From Streptomyces tagetis (GTDB lineage Bacteria > Actinomycetota > Actinomycetes > Streptomycetales > Streptomycetaceae): DNA of 64,000 nucleotides. The number at the start of each line of letters is the position of its first letter. Positions within the stretch are counted from its first letter, which is position 1. A model generated the notes under the pieces. That model searched no databases. It saw only the letters and a program-made list of their open reading frames with translations, and was not told the origin of the DNA. The translations under genes and the position numbers were made by a program. The DNA lies in NCBI RefSeq assembly GCF_018069565.1, contig NZ_JAGPNL010000011.1, forward strand, positions 62,001-126,000, read 5' to 3'. Below, in pieces: positions 48,717-57,306 of the stretch.

Positions 48717-49514
48717 TCAGCCCTCCGTCTCCAGTTCCGGGAGCCGGGCCGGGGGCGGGTCGGACAGGGTGGCCAGGTGGGCGACGGCTTCGTCGTCCAG
48801 CGCTGACAGGGCGCGCAGTTGGTCCGGGGTGGCGTCCTCGGGTATCGGCACCGGGGCCGGGGTGCGCAGGGGCGGCTGCCAGCCCTCGGCGGAGGTCCAG
48901 CGGCGGACGACCCGGGCCGGCGCCCCCGCGACCACGGCGTGGTCGGGCACCGTGCCGCGGACCACGGCGCCGGCGGCCACCACCACGTTCCGCCCGATCC
49001 GCGCACCGGGCAGGACGACCGCGCCGGTGCCGATCCAGCAGCCGGGGCCGATCTCCACCGGCTCCATGCGCGGCCACTGCTTGCCGATGGGCTGGTGGGG
49101 GTCGTCGTAGGAGTGGTTGGTCGAGGTGACGTAGACGTACGGGCCGACGTAGCAGTCGCTGCCGATGATGACCGTGGTGTCCGCGATGACGTGACTGCCG
49201 CGGCCGAGGACGACGCCGTCCCCGATGCGCAGGATGGGGTCGGGGCCGAGGTCCAGGTCGGGCATGAGCCCGGCGGTCAGGGTGACCTGCTCGCCGATGA
49301 TGCAGTGGGCGCCGATCTCGATCCAGGGCTCGCCGAAGACCGTGCCGAGCGGGAAGGCTAGCCGGGTGCCGGTGCCCAGGGCGCGGAACCGGAACCGCCC
49401 GGGGCGGGCGGCGGTGACGGAGCCGGTGCGCTGCGCCCACGCCCAGCCGGCGTGCACGGCCCGCTGCGCGAGTCGGCCGGCCCGGGACGAGAACGTGTTC
49501 TTGCGCTTCGGCAC
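48717..49514 (-). CDS. acyltransferase with left-handed beta-helix (hexapeptide repeat)
   Basis: A 265-residue protein with hexapeptide repeats in the middle (about residues 60-205: IEIGAHCIIGEQVTL; LRIGDGVVLGRGSHVI; VEIGPGCWIGTGAVVLPGAR then IGRNVVVAAGAVV), ending with the acetyltransferase block VVAGAPARVVRRW. The conserved Asn-His (STNHSYDD) is the likely catalytic loop of maltose/galactoside-O-acetyltransferase-type enzymes. A basic N-terminus and acidic Pro-rich C-terminus flank the helix. The acceptor is unknown. Start is GTG at 49514. Confidence 0.88.
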   Translation of the reverse strand: MPKRKNTFSSRAGRLAQRAVHAGWAWAQRTGSVTAARPGRFRFRALGTGTRLAFPLGTVFGEPWIEIGAHCIIGEQVTLTAGLMPDLDLGPDPILRIGDGVVLGRGSHVIADTTVIIGSDCYVGPYVYVTSTNHSYDDPHQPIGKQWPRMEPVEIGPGCWIGTGAVVLPGARIGRNVVVAAGAVVRGTVPDHAVVAGAPARVVRRWTSAEGWQPPLRTPAPVPIPEDATPDQLRALSALDDEAVAHLATLSDPPPARLPELETEG

Positions 49515-49621
49515 CCGCTCACCGTAGTCCGCGGGCGGTGCGGGGGCGGCGCCGGAGCTCTGTGATCTTCACCCCACCCGGTGGCGTACCGTGCCGTACA
49601 TCACCGGACCAGGAGGCGAAG

Positions 49622-50176
49622 ATGGAGCGTACGGCGCTGATCACGGGCATCGGCGGCAGGCACCCCGAGGTGGACGGGGAGGCGTTCGTCGCCCCCACCG
49701 CCTCGGTCGTCGGGGACGTGGCCCTGCGGGCCGGCGCGAGCGTCTGGTACGGGGCGGTGCTCCGCGGCGACGTCGAGCGGATCACCGTCGGGGAGAGCAG
49801 CAACGTCCAGGACAACTGCACGCTCCACGCCGACCCGGGCTTCCCCGTCACGGTCGGCGCCCGCGTCTCCGTCGGGCACAACGCGGTCGTGCACGGCGCG
49901 ACGGTCGAGGACGACTGCCTCATCGGCATGGGCGCCACCGTCCTCAACGGCGCCGTGATCGGCGCGGGCTCGCTGGTCGCCGCGCAGGCGCTGGTGCCGC
50001 AGGGCATGCGGGTGCCGCCGGGTTCGCTGGTCGCGGGGGTGCCGGCGAAGGTGCGCCGGGAGCTGACCGGGGAGGAGCGCCAGGGCATCACCCTCAACGG
50101 GACGATGTACGCGGAGCTGGCGAAGGCCCACCGCGAGGTGCACGAGGGGGCCGGGGGCGGCGACGCCGGGGCGTGA
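49622..50176 (+). CDS. gamma-carbonic anhydrase family protein
   Basis: A 184-residue trimeric beta-helix protein (YrdA/CaiE-like). The three zinc-ligand histidines appear in CTLHADPG and VSVGHNAVVHGATV, within hexapeptide repeats from residue 20 to 150, followed by a C-terminal helix (MYAELAKAHREVH). The ATG at 49622 is preceded by CAGGAGGCGAAG. Many members have zinc but no measurable carbonic anhydrase activity, so function is provisional. Confidence 0.9.
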   Translation: MERTALITGIGGRHPEVDGEAFVAPTASVVGDVALRAGASVWYGAVLRGDVERITVGESSNVQDNCTLHADPGFPVTVGARVSVGHNAVVHGATVEDDCLIGMGATVLNGAVIGAGSLVAAQALVPQGMRVPPGSLVAGVPAKVRRELTGEERQGITLNGTMYAELAKAHREVHEGAGGGDAGA

Positions 50177-50189
50177 GGCGGGCGCGAAC

Positions 50190-50379
50190 GTGAGGCGGCG
50201 CGGGGCGCGGACGCGAGCGTGAGGCGGGCGCGGGCGCGAGGCGGGGTGCGGACGCGAGCGTGAAGCGGCGTGCGGGCGCGAGGCGGGGTGCGGACGCGAG
50301 CGTGAAGCGGCGTGCGGGCGCGAGGCGGGGTGCGGACGCGAGCGTGAAGCGGCGTGCGGGCGCGAGGCGGGGTGCGGCC
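50190..50379. repeat. 42-bp tandem repeats downstream of the carbonic anhydrase gene
   Basis: Three nearly perfect 42-base units beginning GTGAAGCGGCGTGCGGGCGC start at 50260, 50302 and 50344, preceded by two degenerate copies from 50190. In one frame they would read as a repeated Lys/Arg-rich 14-residue peptide, but there is no supporting start signal, so I treat the array as non-coding. Confidence 0.85.
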
Positions 50380-50470
50380 CGGCCCCTTGTCCGGCCGGCG
50401 AAGCCCGGGAGCCCCCGGCGCTCGGCCGGGTCAGCCGGTCTCGGGGCCCTGAGGCCCTGAGGCCCCGTCC

Positions 50471-51160
50471 TCAGTCGGAGGAGGCGACCTTCTCGCCGCC
50501 GGCCGCCGGCTCGGGCTCGGCCTGCCGTTCCGCCGCTGCCGTCGCCTCCCGGTCGGCCGCGGCGCGCTGGGCCTTGCGCTTGACGAGCAGCATCGAGCCG
50601 ACGCCGACGAGCACGGCCGCCACCAGTCCCAGCCACGAGAAGCGCTTGAGCCAGGACTCGGCGACCACACCGAGGTAGTAGATGACGGCCGTGGTGCCGC
50701 CCGCCCAGAGGATGCCGCCGAAGACGTTGGCGATGAAGAACTTCCAGTAGGGCATGCGCAGCACGCCCGCCAGCGGGCCCGCGAAGATGCGCAGCAGGGC
50801 GACGAACCGGCCGAAGAACACGGCCCACATGCCCCACCGGTCGAAGGACGCTTCGGCGGTGGCGATGTGCCCCTCACCGAAGTGTCTGGGGAACTTCCGG
50901 CCCAGCCAGGCCAGCAGCGGCCGTCCGCCCCGGCGGCCGATGGCGTAGCCGATCGAGTCGCCGACGACCGCGCCGACGGTGGCGCAGGTGCCGAGGACCA
51001 CGGGGTCGATGCCGCCGTGCTGGGAGGAGAGCAGGGCGGCCGAGACGAGGACGATCTCACCCGGCAGCGGGATACCGAGGCTCTCCAGGCCGATGACGAC
51101 GCCGACCACCGCGTAGACGGCCGCCGCGGGCACCGTGTCGAGCCACTCCTGGACGTGCAA
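50471..51160 (-). CDS. DedA family membrane protein
   Basis: A 229-residue SNARE-associated (VTT/DedA) membrane protein with about five hydrophobic segments. Family blocks are GLESLGIPLPGEIVLVSAAL (the E near the re-entrant loop), GDSIGYAIGRRGGR, the FFGRFVALLRIFAGPLAGVL arginine motif and NVFGGILWAGG. The TTG at 51160 is chosen because GGAGGAAG lies 7 bases upstream and the family begins HVQEWL here; an upstream in-frame start at 51220 adds only a charged stretch. DedA proteins flip lipid carriers such as undecaprenyl phosphate or phosphatidylethanolamine. The acidic tail is cytosolic. Confidence 0.88.
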   Translation of the reverse strand: MHVQEWLDTVPAAAVYAVVGVVIGLESLGIPLPGEIVLVSAALLSSQHGGIDPVVLGTCATVGAVVGDSIGYAIGRRGGRPLLAWLGRKFPRHFGEGHIATAEASFDRWGMWAVFFGRFVALLRIFAGPLAGVLRMPYWKFFIANVFGGILWAGGTTAVIYYLGVVAESWLKRFSWLGLVAAVLVGVGSMLLVKRKAQRAAADREATAAAERQAEPEPAAGGEKVASSD

Positions 51161-51284
51161 CGCCGCTTCCTCCGCTTCGCGTCCCTGCTGATTCCCGGGT
51201 GCGCCGCGACCGCGGCGCACCCGGGAAGCCTACCGGGTCGCGGGAGTGTCGCCCCCGGGCGGGCGCGGGAGGGGCGGCCGGTGT

Positions 51285-51737
51285 TCAGCCGTTGGGCCGC
51301 AGCGTCCAGACGACGGTGACCTCGCCGGTGACCGCGCCGTCCTCGCGCTGGATGGTCACGCCGACGGGGAACTCGGGGCGGTTGCCGGCGTCCAGTTCGG
51401 CGACCACGTCGGCGGCCGGGCGGCCCAGGGTGGCGGTCGCGGTGACCGGGCCCAGCGCGATCTTCCTGAACGCGATCTCGGCGTGCACCGGCAGCGGCAC
51501 GGCGCGTGAGAGCTGGTCGCCGAAGGCGGCGAGGACGACGGCGCCGCTGGCGGACTCGGCCAGCGTGAACATGGCTCCGGCGTGCGGTCCCCCGACGTGG
51601 TTGTGGTACTCGCTCTGGTCCGGAAGGCGCAGGACGGCCTTGTCCGCGGTGGTCTCCAGGTAGGCGAGGTTCAGGGTCCGGACCATCGGCACGGTGGCGG
51701 CGAGCAGCTCGCCGACCGACATCTCGTCTGCGCTCAT
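51285..51737 (-). CDS. hotdog-fold thioesterase (DUF4442/PaaI-like)
   Basis: A 150-residue single hotdog-domain protein. The block YHNHVGGPHAGAMFTLAESASG corresponds to the central helix and substrate-binding turn of PaaI/YiiD-C-type thioesterases, although the classical catalytic Asp/Glu is not certain. The C-terminal strand reads GEVTVVWTLRPNG. It probably hydrolyses an acyl-CoA. A second in-frame ATG at 51722 is possible. Confidence 0.8.
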   Translation of the reverse strand: MSADEMSVGELLAATVPMVRTLNLAYLETTADKAVLRLPDQSEYHNHVGGPHAGAMFTLAESASGAVVLAAFGDQLSRAVPLPVHAEIAFRKIALGPVTATATLGRPAADVVAELDAGNRPEFPVGVTIQREDGAVTGEVTVVWTLRPNG

Positions 51738-51963
51738 GCCCGCATGTTACCCACGAGTAGATCGCGGGAGCCAGAGCCACCGGACGATCGTCCGCCGAGG
51801 AACCCGGGAGGCCGGGGCCGCACGTGGCCGAAACGCGACGGTGCGGGCAGGCGGCGGGGGGGGGCGTCCGGGTGGCCGGAACGGTGGGGCGTCCGGGGCG
51901 GACCGCCCCGTTTCGGTACGTCCCTGACAAGACCCGGTGACCGAATCGTGTCCTGGGCCGCAC

Positions 51964-51969
51964 TAGGGT
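51964..51969 (+). promoter_or_regulatory. candidate -10 element, leaderless start of membrane protein gene
   Basis: TAGGGT lies 8 bases before the ATG at 51978 with no ribosome-binding site in between. Confidence 0.4.
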
Positions 51970-51977
51970 GACTGCTC

Positions 51978-52997
51978 ATGTGGCCAGGACAGCAGCCGCC
52001 CGGGGGCGAGCAGAACCCGCAGGGGAACAACCCGTACCAGCAGCCGGGGTACCAGCAGCCGAATCCGTATCAGCAGCCGGGATACCCACAGCCCGGACCG
52101 TACGGGCAGCAGCCGCAGTGGGGTGCTCCGACGGTGCCGGGGGCCCCGCTTCCCGGGGGCGGGGACGGCGGCGGCAACCGGACGAAGCTGGTCGCCATCG
52201 TCGCGGCGCTCGCCGTGGTGGTGACGGCCGGGGTGACCGGTTTCCTGGTGCTCGGCGGTGACAAGGACGACACGGCGGACGGCAAGGACGCCCAGCCCGG
52301 CACCAGCGCGTCCGCGAGCGGGTCGGCGTCCCCGGAGGCCGAGCCGAGCGGCTCCGGCTCCGACGACAACCCGCGCGGCGACGGGGAGCTGGAGGCGACC
52401 GTGCCGGGCTGGAAGGTCGTCGCCAACCCGCGTTTCGGCACCATGTTCGACGTCCCCGCCGACTGGGAGATCGAGAAGCCCGGCACCAGCGTCGGCTTCG
52501 AGTGGGAGGAGGAGGACGGCACGCTCGACCGCACCAGTGTCACCGCGCCGGCCTACCTCAAGTCCGAGTGGTGCACCTCCGACGACGACAAGGACGGCCG
52601 CAAGGAGACCACGGCCCTCGCCACCGCCGGCACGCGCGGGGAGAACGGTGCCAAGGACACGGACATGGCGGCCGAGACCCGCGTCCCGTGGTGGATCTTC
52701 GGCGGCTACACCCAGCCCGACAAGAAGAGCGTGAAGCACGACAAGCCGAAGGCGTACACCACGGCCTCCGGCATCAAGGGCAGCGTCGCCACCGCCTACT
52801 CCGAGGGCACGCCCCAGAAGGGGAAGTGCGACAGCGAGGGCAAGGCGATCACCTTCGCCTTCAAGAACGGCGCGGGCGACTTCGTCACCTGGAACCTGTA
52901 CGGCGCCAAGGGCGTCAAGGACGAGATCCCGGAGGAGACGGTGCAGAAGATCCTGAGCACCGTGCGCCTCACCGAGGAACTCCCGACCGGCACCTGA
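51978..52997 (+). CDS. membrane-anchored protein with Pro/Gln/Tyr-rich cytoplasmic N-terminus
   Basis: A 339-residue single-pass protein. Residues 1-65 are Pro/Gln/Gly/Tyr-rich (repeated YQQPGY-type units), followed by one transmembrane segment (KLVAIVAALAVVVTAGVTGF, about residues 70-92) and an Asp/Ser/Gly linker. An extracellular domain (about 135-330) contains two cysteines (WCTSDDD and GKCDSEG) that could form a disulfide. The architecture matches many uncharacterised Streptomyces surface proteins. Function unknown. Confidence 0.8.
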   Translation: MWPGQQPPGGEQNPQGNNPYQQPGYQQPNPYQQPGYPQPGPYGQQPQWGAPTVPGAPLPGGGDGGGNRTKLVAIVAALAVVVTAGVTGFLVLGGDKDDTADGKDAQPGTSASASGSASPEAEPSGSGSDDNPRGDGELEATVPGWKVVANPRFGTMFDVPADWEIEKPGTSVGFEWEEEDGTLDRTSVTAPAYLKSEWCTSDDDKDGRKETTALATAGTRGENGAKDTDMAAETRVPWWIFGGYTQPDKKSVKHDKPKAYTTASGIKGSVATAYSEGTPQKGKCDSEGKAITFAFKNGAGDFVTWNLYGAKGVKDEIPEETVQKILSTVRLTEELPTGT

Positions 52998-53029
52998 CCG
53001 GCCCCCGGCGCACCGAGGAGGCCCGGCGG

Positions 53030-53875
53030 TCAGCCGATGCCGAACGCTCCGGCGGGCGGCTCGGGCGACGGCCGGGCCTCCTCGTCCGGCACCGGCCGCG
53101 CGTCGCCGATGAACTTCCGCAGGGCGGCCCCGTGCTCGACCCGGGCCGGGAACGCGTCGGCGGCGGTGCGCCGGGCCAGCGCCCCCGTGTCGAGCGGGCG
53201 GTGCGAGGCGAGCAGGATCATGTTGCCGAACCGGCGCCCGCGCAGCACGCCCGGTTCGGCGATGAGCGCCAGTTCCGGAAAGAGCGCGGCGAACCCGGCG
53301 AGCTGCGAGCGCAGGAAGCCGAAGGGCGCCCCGTCGGCCAGGTTGGCCGCGTAGACGCCGTCGGCCCGCAGCACGCGTTCGGCCTCACGCGCGTAACCGG
53401 CGGTGGCCAGATGGGCCGGTACCCGCGAGCCGCCGAAGACGTCCGCGACCAGCACGTCGGCCGAGTCGGCGGGCGCGGCCTCCAGCCAGGCGCGGGCGTC
53501 GGCGGCGTGGGTGGCGATGCCCGCGCCGTCCGGCAGCGGCAGGTGCTCGGCGACCAGCTCCAGCAGGCCCCGGTCGGCCTCCACGACGTCCTGCCGGGAG
53601 CCCGGCCGGGTCACGGCCACGTACCGGGGCAGGGTGAGCGCTCCCCCGCCGAGGTGCACCACGTCCAGCGGCTGTCCCGGCCCGGCGGCGGTGTCGAGGA
53701 CGTGCCCGAGCCGCTGCGTGTACTCGAACTCCAGGTGCGCGGGGTCGTCCAGGTCCACGTAGGACTGCACCGCCCCGTCGACGGTGAGCAGCCAGGCCCG
53801 GCGGCGGTCGACGTCGGGCAGGAGCTTGGCGGTGCCGTGGTCGACGGCGCGGACGACGGGCAGGGACTCGTTCAC
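53030..53875 (-). CDS. spermidine synthase-like (polyamine aminopropyltransferase fold) protein
   Basis: A 281-residue soluble Rossmann-type methyltransferase-fold protein of the spermine/spermidine synthase family: VVHLGGGALTLPRYVA (motif I), DVVEADRGLLELV (acidic motif II) and ADVLVADVFGGSRVP, where true synthases have a catalytic Asp-Ala/Val-x-Asp. Many actinobacterial relatives do not make spermidine, and no speD/speA is nearby, so function is provisional. Start is GTG at 53875. Confidence 0.82.
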   Translation of the reverse strand: MNESLPVVRAVDHGTAKLLPDVDRRRAWLLTVDGAVQSYVDLDDPAHLEFEYTQRLGHVLDTAAGPGQPLDVVHLGGGALTLPRYVAVTRPGSRQDVVEADRGLLELVAEHLPLPDGAGIATHAADARAWLEAAPADSADVLVADVFGGSRVPAHLATAGYAREAERVLRADGVYAANLADGAPFGFLRSQLAGFAALFPELALIAEPGVLRGRRFGNMILLASHRPLDTGALARRTAADAFPARVEHGAALRKFIGDARPVPDEEARPSPEPPAGAFGIG

Positions 53876-53967
53876 GCGCCCATTGTGCCGGGGTGCGCGG
53901 CCCGCCCGGCCACTGCTCCGTCACGTCGCCGAGACGCACCCGACGGCGATCAGTCATACGAGTCGGT

Positions 53968-53973
53968 TACTGT
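53968..53973 (+). promoter_or_regulatory. candidate -10 element, leaderless start of VTT-domain gene
   Basis: TACTGT lies 6 bases before the ATG at 53980, consistent with a leaderless transcript. Confidence 0.35.
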
Positions 53974-53979
53974 CGCCGA

Positions 53980-54756
53980 ATGCTCGATGCCCACACCCGC
54001 TCTGGGGGCACCGTCACGGCGTCTCCCCGCGCCGCCGCACCGGAACTCGCCGTCGCCGCCGGGCGTCCGGCCGGGCCCGCCGGCTTCGCCGCCCGGGTGA
54101 CGAGAGCCGTGCTCTCCCCCTGGTCCCGTCTGGCGCTGCTGGTGGTGCTGCTCACCGCGGCGGCCTCGGCGATGCTGGTGTTCCAGCCGCAGCGGATGCT
54201 GACCGACGGCCGGGAGCCGCAGCTCGGCGGTGCGGCGGCGGCGCTCGCGTACGCGCTGGCGTACGGGCTGTGCACCGTCGCCTTCGTGCCGCGCCCGCTG
54301 CTGAACCTCGCCGCCGGCGCCCTGTTCGGCTCCTCGGTGGGTCTCTCCTCGGCGCTCGCGGGCACGGTGCTCGGGGCCGGGCTCGCCTTCTGCCTCGGCC
54401 GGGCGCTGGGCCAGGACGCGCTGCGTCCGCTGCTGCGCGGCAGATGGCTGAAGGCCGCGGACGGGCAGCTCAGCCGGCACGGCTTCCGCTCGATGCTGGC
54501 GGCGCGGCTCTTCCCGGGGGTGCCGTTCGCCGCCGCCAACTACTGCGCGGCCGTCTCCCGTATGGGCCTGGTGCCCTTCCTGCTGGCCACGGCGGTGGGC
54601 TCGGTGCCCAACACGGCCGCCTACGCCGTCGCCGGGGCCCGTGCCTCGACGCCGGGGTCGCCCGCCTTCCTGATCGCGCTGGCCGTGATCGCGCTGCCCG
54701 CGCTGGCGGGCGGGGTGGTGGCCTGGCGCAGGCGCCACCGGCTGCCCGGCGCCTGA
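53980..54756 (+). CDS. TVP38/TMEM64 (VTT domain) membrane protein
   Basis: A 258-residue integral membrane protein with an N-terminal soluble tail (to about residue 45), then about six hydrophobic segments. The VTT-domain landmarks are FVPRPLLNLAAGALFGSSVG and MLAARLFPGVPFAAANYCAA (R-x-x-P/V pattern), followed by FLLATAVGSVPNTAAYAVAG. The family includes lipid scramblase-like and undecaprenyl-phosphate-recycling proteins. Its position 240 bases before uppP is suggestive of an envelope-lipid role. Confidence 0.86.
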   Translation: MLDAHTRSGGTVTASPRAAAPELAVAAGRPAGPAGFAARVTRAVLSPWSRLALLVVLLTAAASAMLVFQPQRMLTDGREPQLGGAAAALAYALAYGLCTVAFVPRPLLNLAAGALFGSSVGLSSALAGTVLGAGLAFCLGRALGQDALRPLLRGRWLKAADGQLSRHGFRSMLAARLFPGVPFAAANYCAAVSRMGLVPFLLATAVGSVPNTAAYAVAGARASTPGSPAFLIALAVIALPALAGGVVAWRRRHRLPGA

Positions 54757-54997
54757 CGCCACACCCGGGCGAGGCCCCCGGCGCACCACGGGCCGTCCCG
54801 GTGCGGGTCGGGCGTGGCGTGACACCGCCCCTGGTGGGGCGGGCGGGACAGCGGTACAGGCCCGATCTTCCCTGTCACCTTCTGGTCACTTTGGGGCGCT
54901 ACGCTGCCCCACGACACGCTCGGCCGCGATCACCGCATACGCCGGACAGGTGTGTCCATCGACCGTTCCGCGATCGGCACTTGGACTCCACAACCTC

Positions 54998-55873
54998 ATG
55001 TCTTGGTTTGAATCCCTCATCCTCGGACTCGTCCAGGGGCTGACCGAGTTCCTCCCCGTCTCCTCCAGCGCCCACCTGCGGCTGACGGCGGCGTTCTCCG
55101 GATGGCACGACCCCGGGGCGGCCTTCACGGCGATCACGCAGATCGGCACGGAGGCCGCCGTCCTCATCTACTTCCGCAAGGACATCGGCCGCATCCTCTC
55201 CGCCTGGACCCGCTCGTTCACCAGCAAGGAGATGCGTCACGACCCGGACGCGCGGATGGGCTGGCTCGTCATCGTGGGCTCCATCCCGATCGGTGTCCTC
55301 GGCCTGACGCTCAAGGACCAGATCGAGGGGCCGTTCCGGGACCTGCGGATCACCGCGACGATGCTGATCGTCGTCGGTGTGATCATCGGCGTCGCGGACC
55401 GGATGGCGGCGCGCGACGAGAGCGGCGGCCGGCACCGCGCGCCCAAGCAGCGCAAGGAACTGTCGGACCTGGGCGTCCGCGACGGCCTGATCTACGGACT
55501 CTGCCAGGCGATGGCCCTCATCCCCGGCGTCTCCCGCTCCGGCGCGACCATCAGCGGCGGCCTGTTCATGGGCTACCGGCGCGAGGCCGCGGCCCGCTAC
55601 TCCTTCCTGCTGGCGATCCCGGCGGTGCTCGCCTCCGGCCTGTTCGAGCTCAAGGACGCCATGGAGAGCGACCACGTCTCCTGGGGACCGACGATCTTCG
55701 CCACGGTCATCGCCTTCGCCAGCGGATACGCGGTCATCGCCTGGTTCATGCGCTACATCTCCACCAAGAGCTTCATGCCGTTCGTCTGGTACCGGATCGT
55801 CCTCGGCATTCTGATCATCATCCTGGTCACGGCGGGGGTGCTCAGCCCGCACGCGGCGGAGTCCGCGGGCTGA
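54998..55873 (+). CDS. uppP: undecaprenyl-diphosphatase
   Basis: A 291-residue BacA/UppP integral membrane phosphatase that recycles undecaprenyl diphosphate for cell-wall synthesis and can confer bacitracin resistance. The first signature GLVQGLTEFLPVSSSAHLRL (residues 10-29) carries the catalytic Glu and Ser. The second, ALIPGVSRSGATISGGLFMG, carries the arginine/serine site. Multiple transmembrane helices are evident. The ATG at 54998 directly precedes the conserved SWFESLILG start. Confidence 0.95.
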   Translation: MSWFESLILGLVQGLTEFLPVSSSAHLRLTAAFSGWHDPGAAFTAITQIGTEAAVLIYFRKDIGRILSAWTRSFTSKEMRHDPDARMGWLVIVGSIPIGVLGLTLKDQIEGPFRDLRITATMLIVVGVIIGVADRMAARDESGGRHRAPKQRKELSDLGVRDGLIYGLCQAMALIPGVSRSGATISGGLFMGYRREAAARYSFLLAIPAVLASGLFELKDAMESDHVSWGPTIFATVIAFASGYAVIAWFMRYISTKSFMPFVWYRIVLGILIIILVTAGVLSPHAAESAG

Positions 55874-55920
55874 CACGGGGGCGCGTAGCCGTCCGGTAGC
55901 GGAGTGTCAGTGCTTGCCCC

Positions 55921-55926
55921 TAGGCT
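55921..55926 (+). promoter_or_regulatory. candidate -10 element, leaderless start of 59-residue protein gene
   Basis: TAGGCT lies 7 bases before the ATG at 55934; no ribosome-binding site is present in between. Confidence 0.4.
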
Positions 55927-55933
55927 TGTCCGC

Positions 55934-56113
55934 ATGTCCCCCGATTCCGTGGCCCCTGGTTCCGTGCGCTCCGCCGCGGAGCTGAACGATCAGATCCGCG
56001 CCCTGTGGCGGCGTGCGGGCGGGTCCCTCTCCGCCCACGAGCGCGTGGAGTACGAGTTGCTGGTGGTCGAGTGGGCGGCGGCGATACGCGGCGAGGTCGT
56101 CGAGGCGGCCTGA
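55934..56113 (+). CDS. conserved small hypothetical protein
   Basis: A 59-residue acidic, helical cytosolic protein (AAELNDQIRALWRRAGGSLS, then EYELLVVEWAAAIR) of a kind found downstream of uppP in streptomycetes. It has no recognised domain. Codon composition is typical coding and its promoter candidate is immediately upstream. A GC hairpin follows the stop. Confidence 0.72.
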   Translation: MSPDSVAPGSVRSAAELNDQIRALWRRAGGSLSAHERVEYELLVVEWAAAIRGEVVEAA

Positions 56114-56119
56114 CCCGGC

Positions 56120-56138
56120 CCGGGGCACGGGGCCCCGG
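56120..56138 (+). terminator. GC-rich hairpin after the 59-residue protein gene
   Basis: CCGGGGC-acggg-GCCCCGG, a 7-bp all-GC stem 7 bases after the stop codon; no U-tract. Confidence 0.45.
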
Positions 56139-56287
56139 CTCGCGGCCTCACCCGCGCCGGCTCGTGCCCTCGCCCGCGCCGGCGCCCCGCCGTCGTACGC
56201 CCGTCGGCCGGTTCGCCGTACGACCGCCGCCGCGCCGCGGCTCCCGCCCCGCGCCCGCCCCGCTCGCACGCCGCTCCCGACGGTCCG

Positions 56288-57028
56288 TCAGCGGCCACCC
56301 GCCACCCGGAGCACCGTGCCCGTCGTGTAGGACGCCTCGCGCGACATCAGCCACGCGATCGCCGCCGCGATCTCCTCCGCCCGCCCCGCACGCCGCAGCG
56401 GAACGCCCGGCGCCATCCGCGCGGGCCGCTCCGGATCGCCCATGGCCGCGTGCATGTCGGTGTCGACGAGGCCCGGGGCGACCGCGTTGACCCGCACGCC
56501 GTCCGGGCCGAGTTCCTTGGCGAGGCCGAGGGTGAGGGCGTCGACGGCGGCCTTGGTCGCGGCGTAGTGGACGTACTCGCCGGGGCTGCCGAGGGTCGCG
56601 GCGCCCGAGGAGACGTTGACGATCACGCCGCTCCCCCGGGCCGTCATGAGCCGCGCCGCCCGCCGCGCGCACAGCAGCACGCCGAACAGGTTGACGTCCA
56701 CGACCCGGCGCAGGGTGTCGGTGCCCGTGTCGGCGAGGCGGCCCAGCGGACCGGTGACGGCGGCGTTGTTGACCAGGCCGGTCACCGGGCCGAGCCGTTC
56801 CTCCGCCAGGTCGAAGAGCCGCTCGACATCGGCCTCCGCGGAGGTGTCCGCCCGTACCGCGAGCGCGCGTCCGCCGGCCTCGGCCACGGCGGCCACGACC
56901 GCGTCGGCCGCCGCCGCGTCCCGGACGTAGCCGACCGCGACGTCGTGTCCGTCGGCCGCGAGACGACGGCAGGTCGCGGCGCCGATCCCGCGGCTGCCGC
57001 CGGTGACCACCGTGACGGGACGTGCCAT
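56288..57028 (-). CDS. SDR family oxidoreductase (FabG-like)
   Basis: A 246-residue classical short-chain dehydrogenase/reductase. The cofactor motif is VVTGGSRGIGAATCRRLA (TGxxxGIG, residues ~8-15), with LVNNAAVTG, the catalytic Ser in VIVNVSSGAA, YxxxK as YAATKAAVDAL and the PGLVDTDMHA loop. GGAGGTCGG lies before the ATG at 57028, which fixes the start. The palindrome TGATCGATCA (57096-57105) sits in its upstream region. Substrate unknown. Confidence 0.92.
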   Translation of the reverse strand: MARPVTVVTGGSRGIGAATCRRLAADGHDVAVGYVRDAAAADAVVAAVAEAGGRALAVRADTSAEADVERLFDLAEERLGPVTGLVNNAAVTGPLGRLADTGTDTLRRVVDVNLFGVLLCARRAARLMTARGSGVIVNVSSGAATLGSPGEYVHYAATKAAVDALTLGLAKELGPDGVRVNAVAPGLVDTDMHAAMGDPERPARMAPGVPLRRAGRAEEIAAAIAWLMSREASYTTGTVLRVAGGR

Positions 57029-57095
57029 GTCCGACCTCCACACCGGTTGGGGACGGGCGGCGTCCGCAGACCCGGGAGCGCTCCACCGTCACATT

Positions 57096-57105
57096 TGATC
57101 GATCA
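57096..57105. promoter_or_regulatory. palindrome upstream of the SDR gene
   Basis: TGATCGATCA, a perfect 10-bp palindrome in a small AT-richer stretch 68 bases upstream of the SDR start. It is a possible operator; no regulator gene is adjacent. Confidence 0.3.
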
Positions 57106-57306
57106 TCGATCGCCGTCGCTCACCCTAGAGGCGCCCGGCCGGACTCCGCCACCACGCGACGCCTTCCGGCCACCGGCAGCCCGCCCTCCCCGGGCCGAGG
57201 TGCCCGCGACGCGCGGATATGCGCGATGGCGATTGCTGGATAGAGTCGTCTGGCTACACCTGGTTGTGGGGACAACCGGAGCGCCTTGGGGAGGGCCAGC
57301 AACAAC

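Noticed and set aside
50190..50379. Repeat array considered as CRISPR or as a coding repeat protein
   Set aside because: No variable spacers, and the open frame has no ribosome-binding site or conserved flanking domain.
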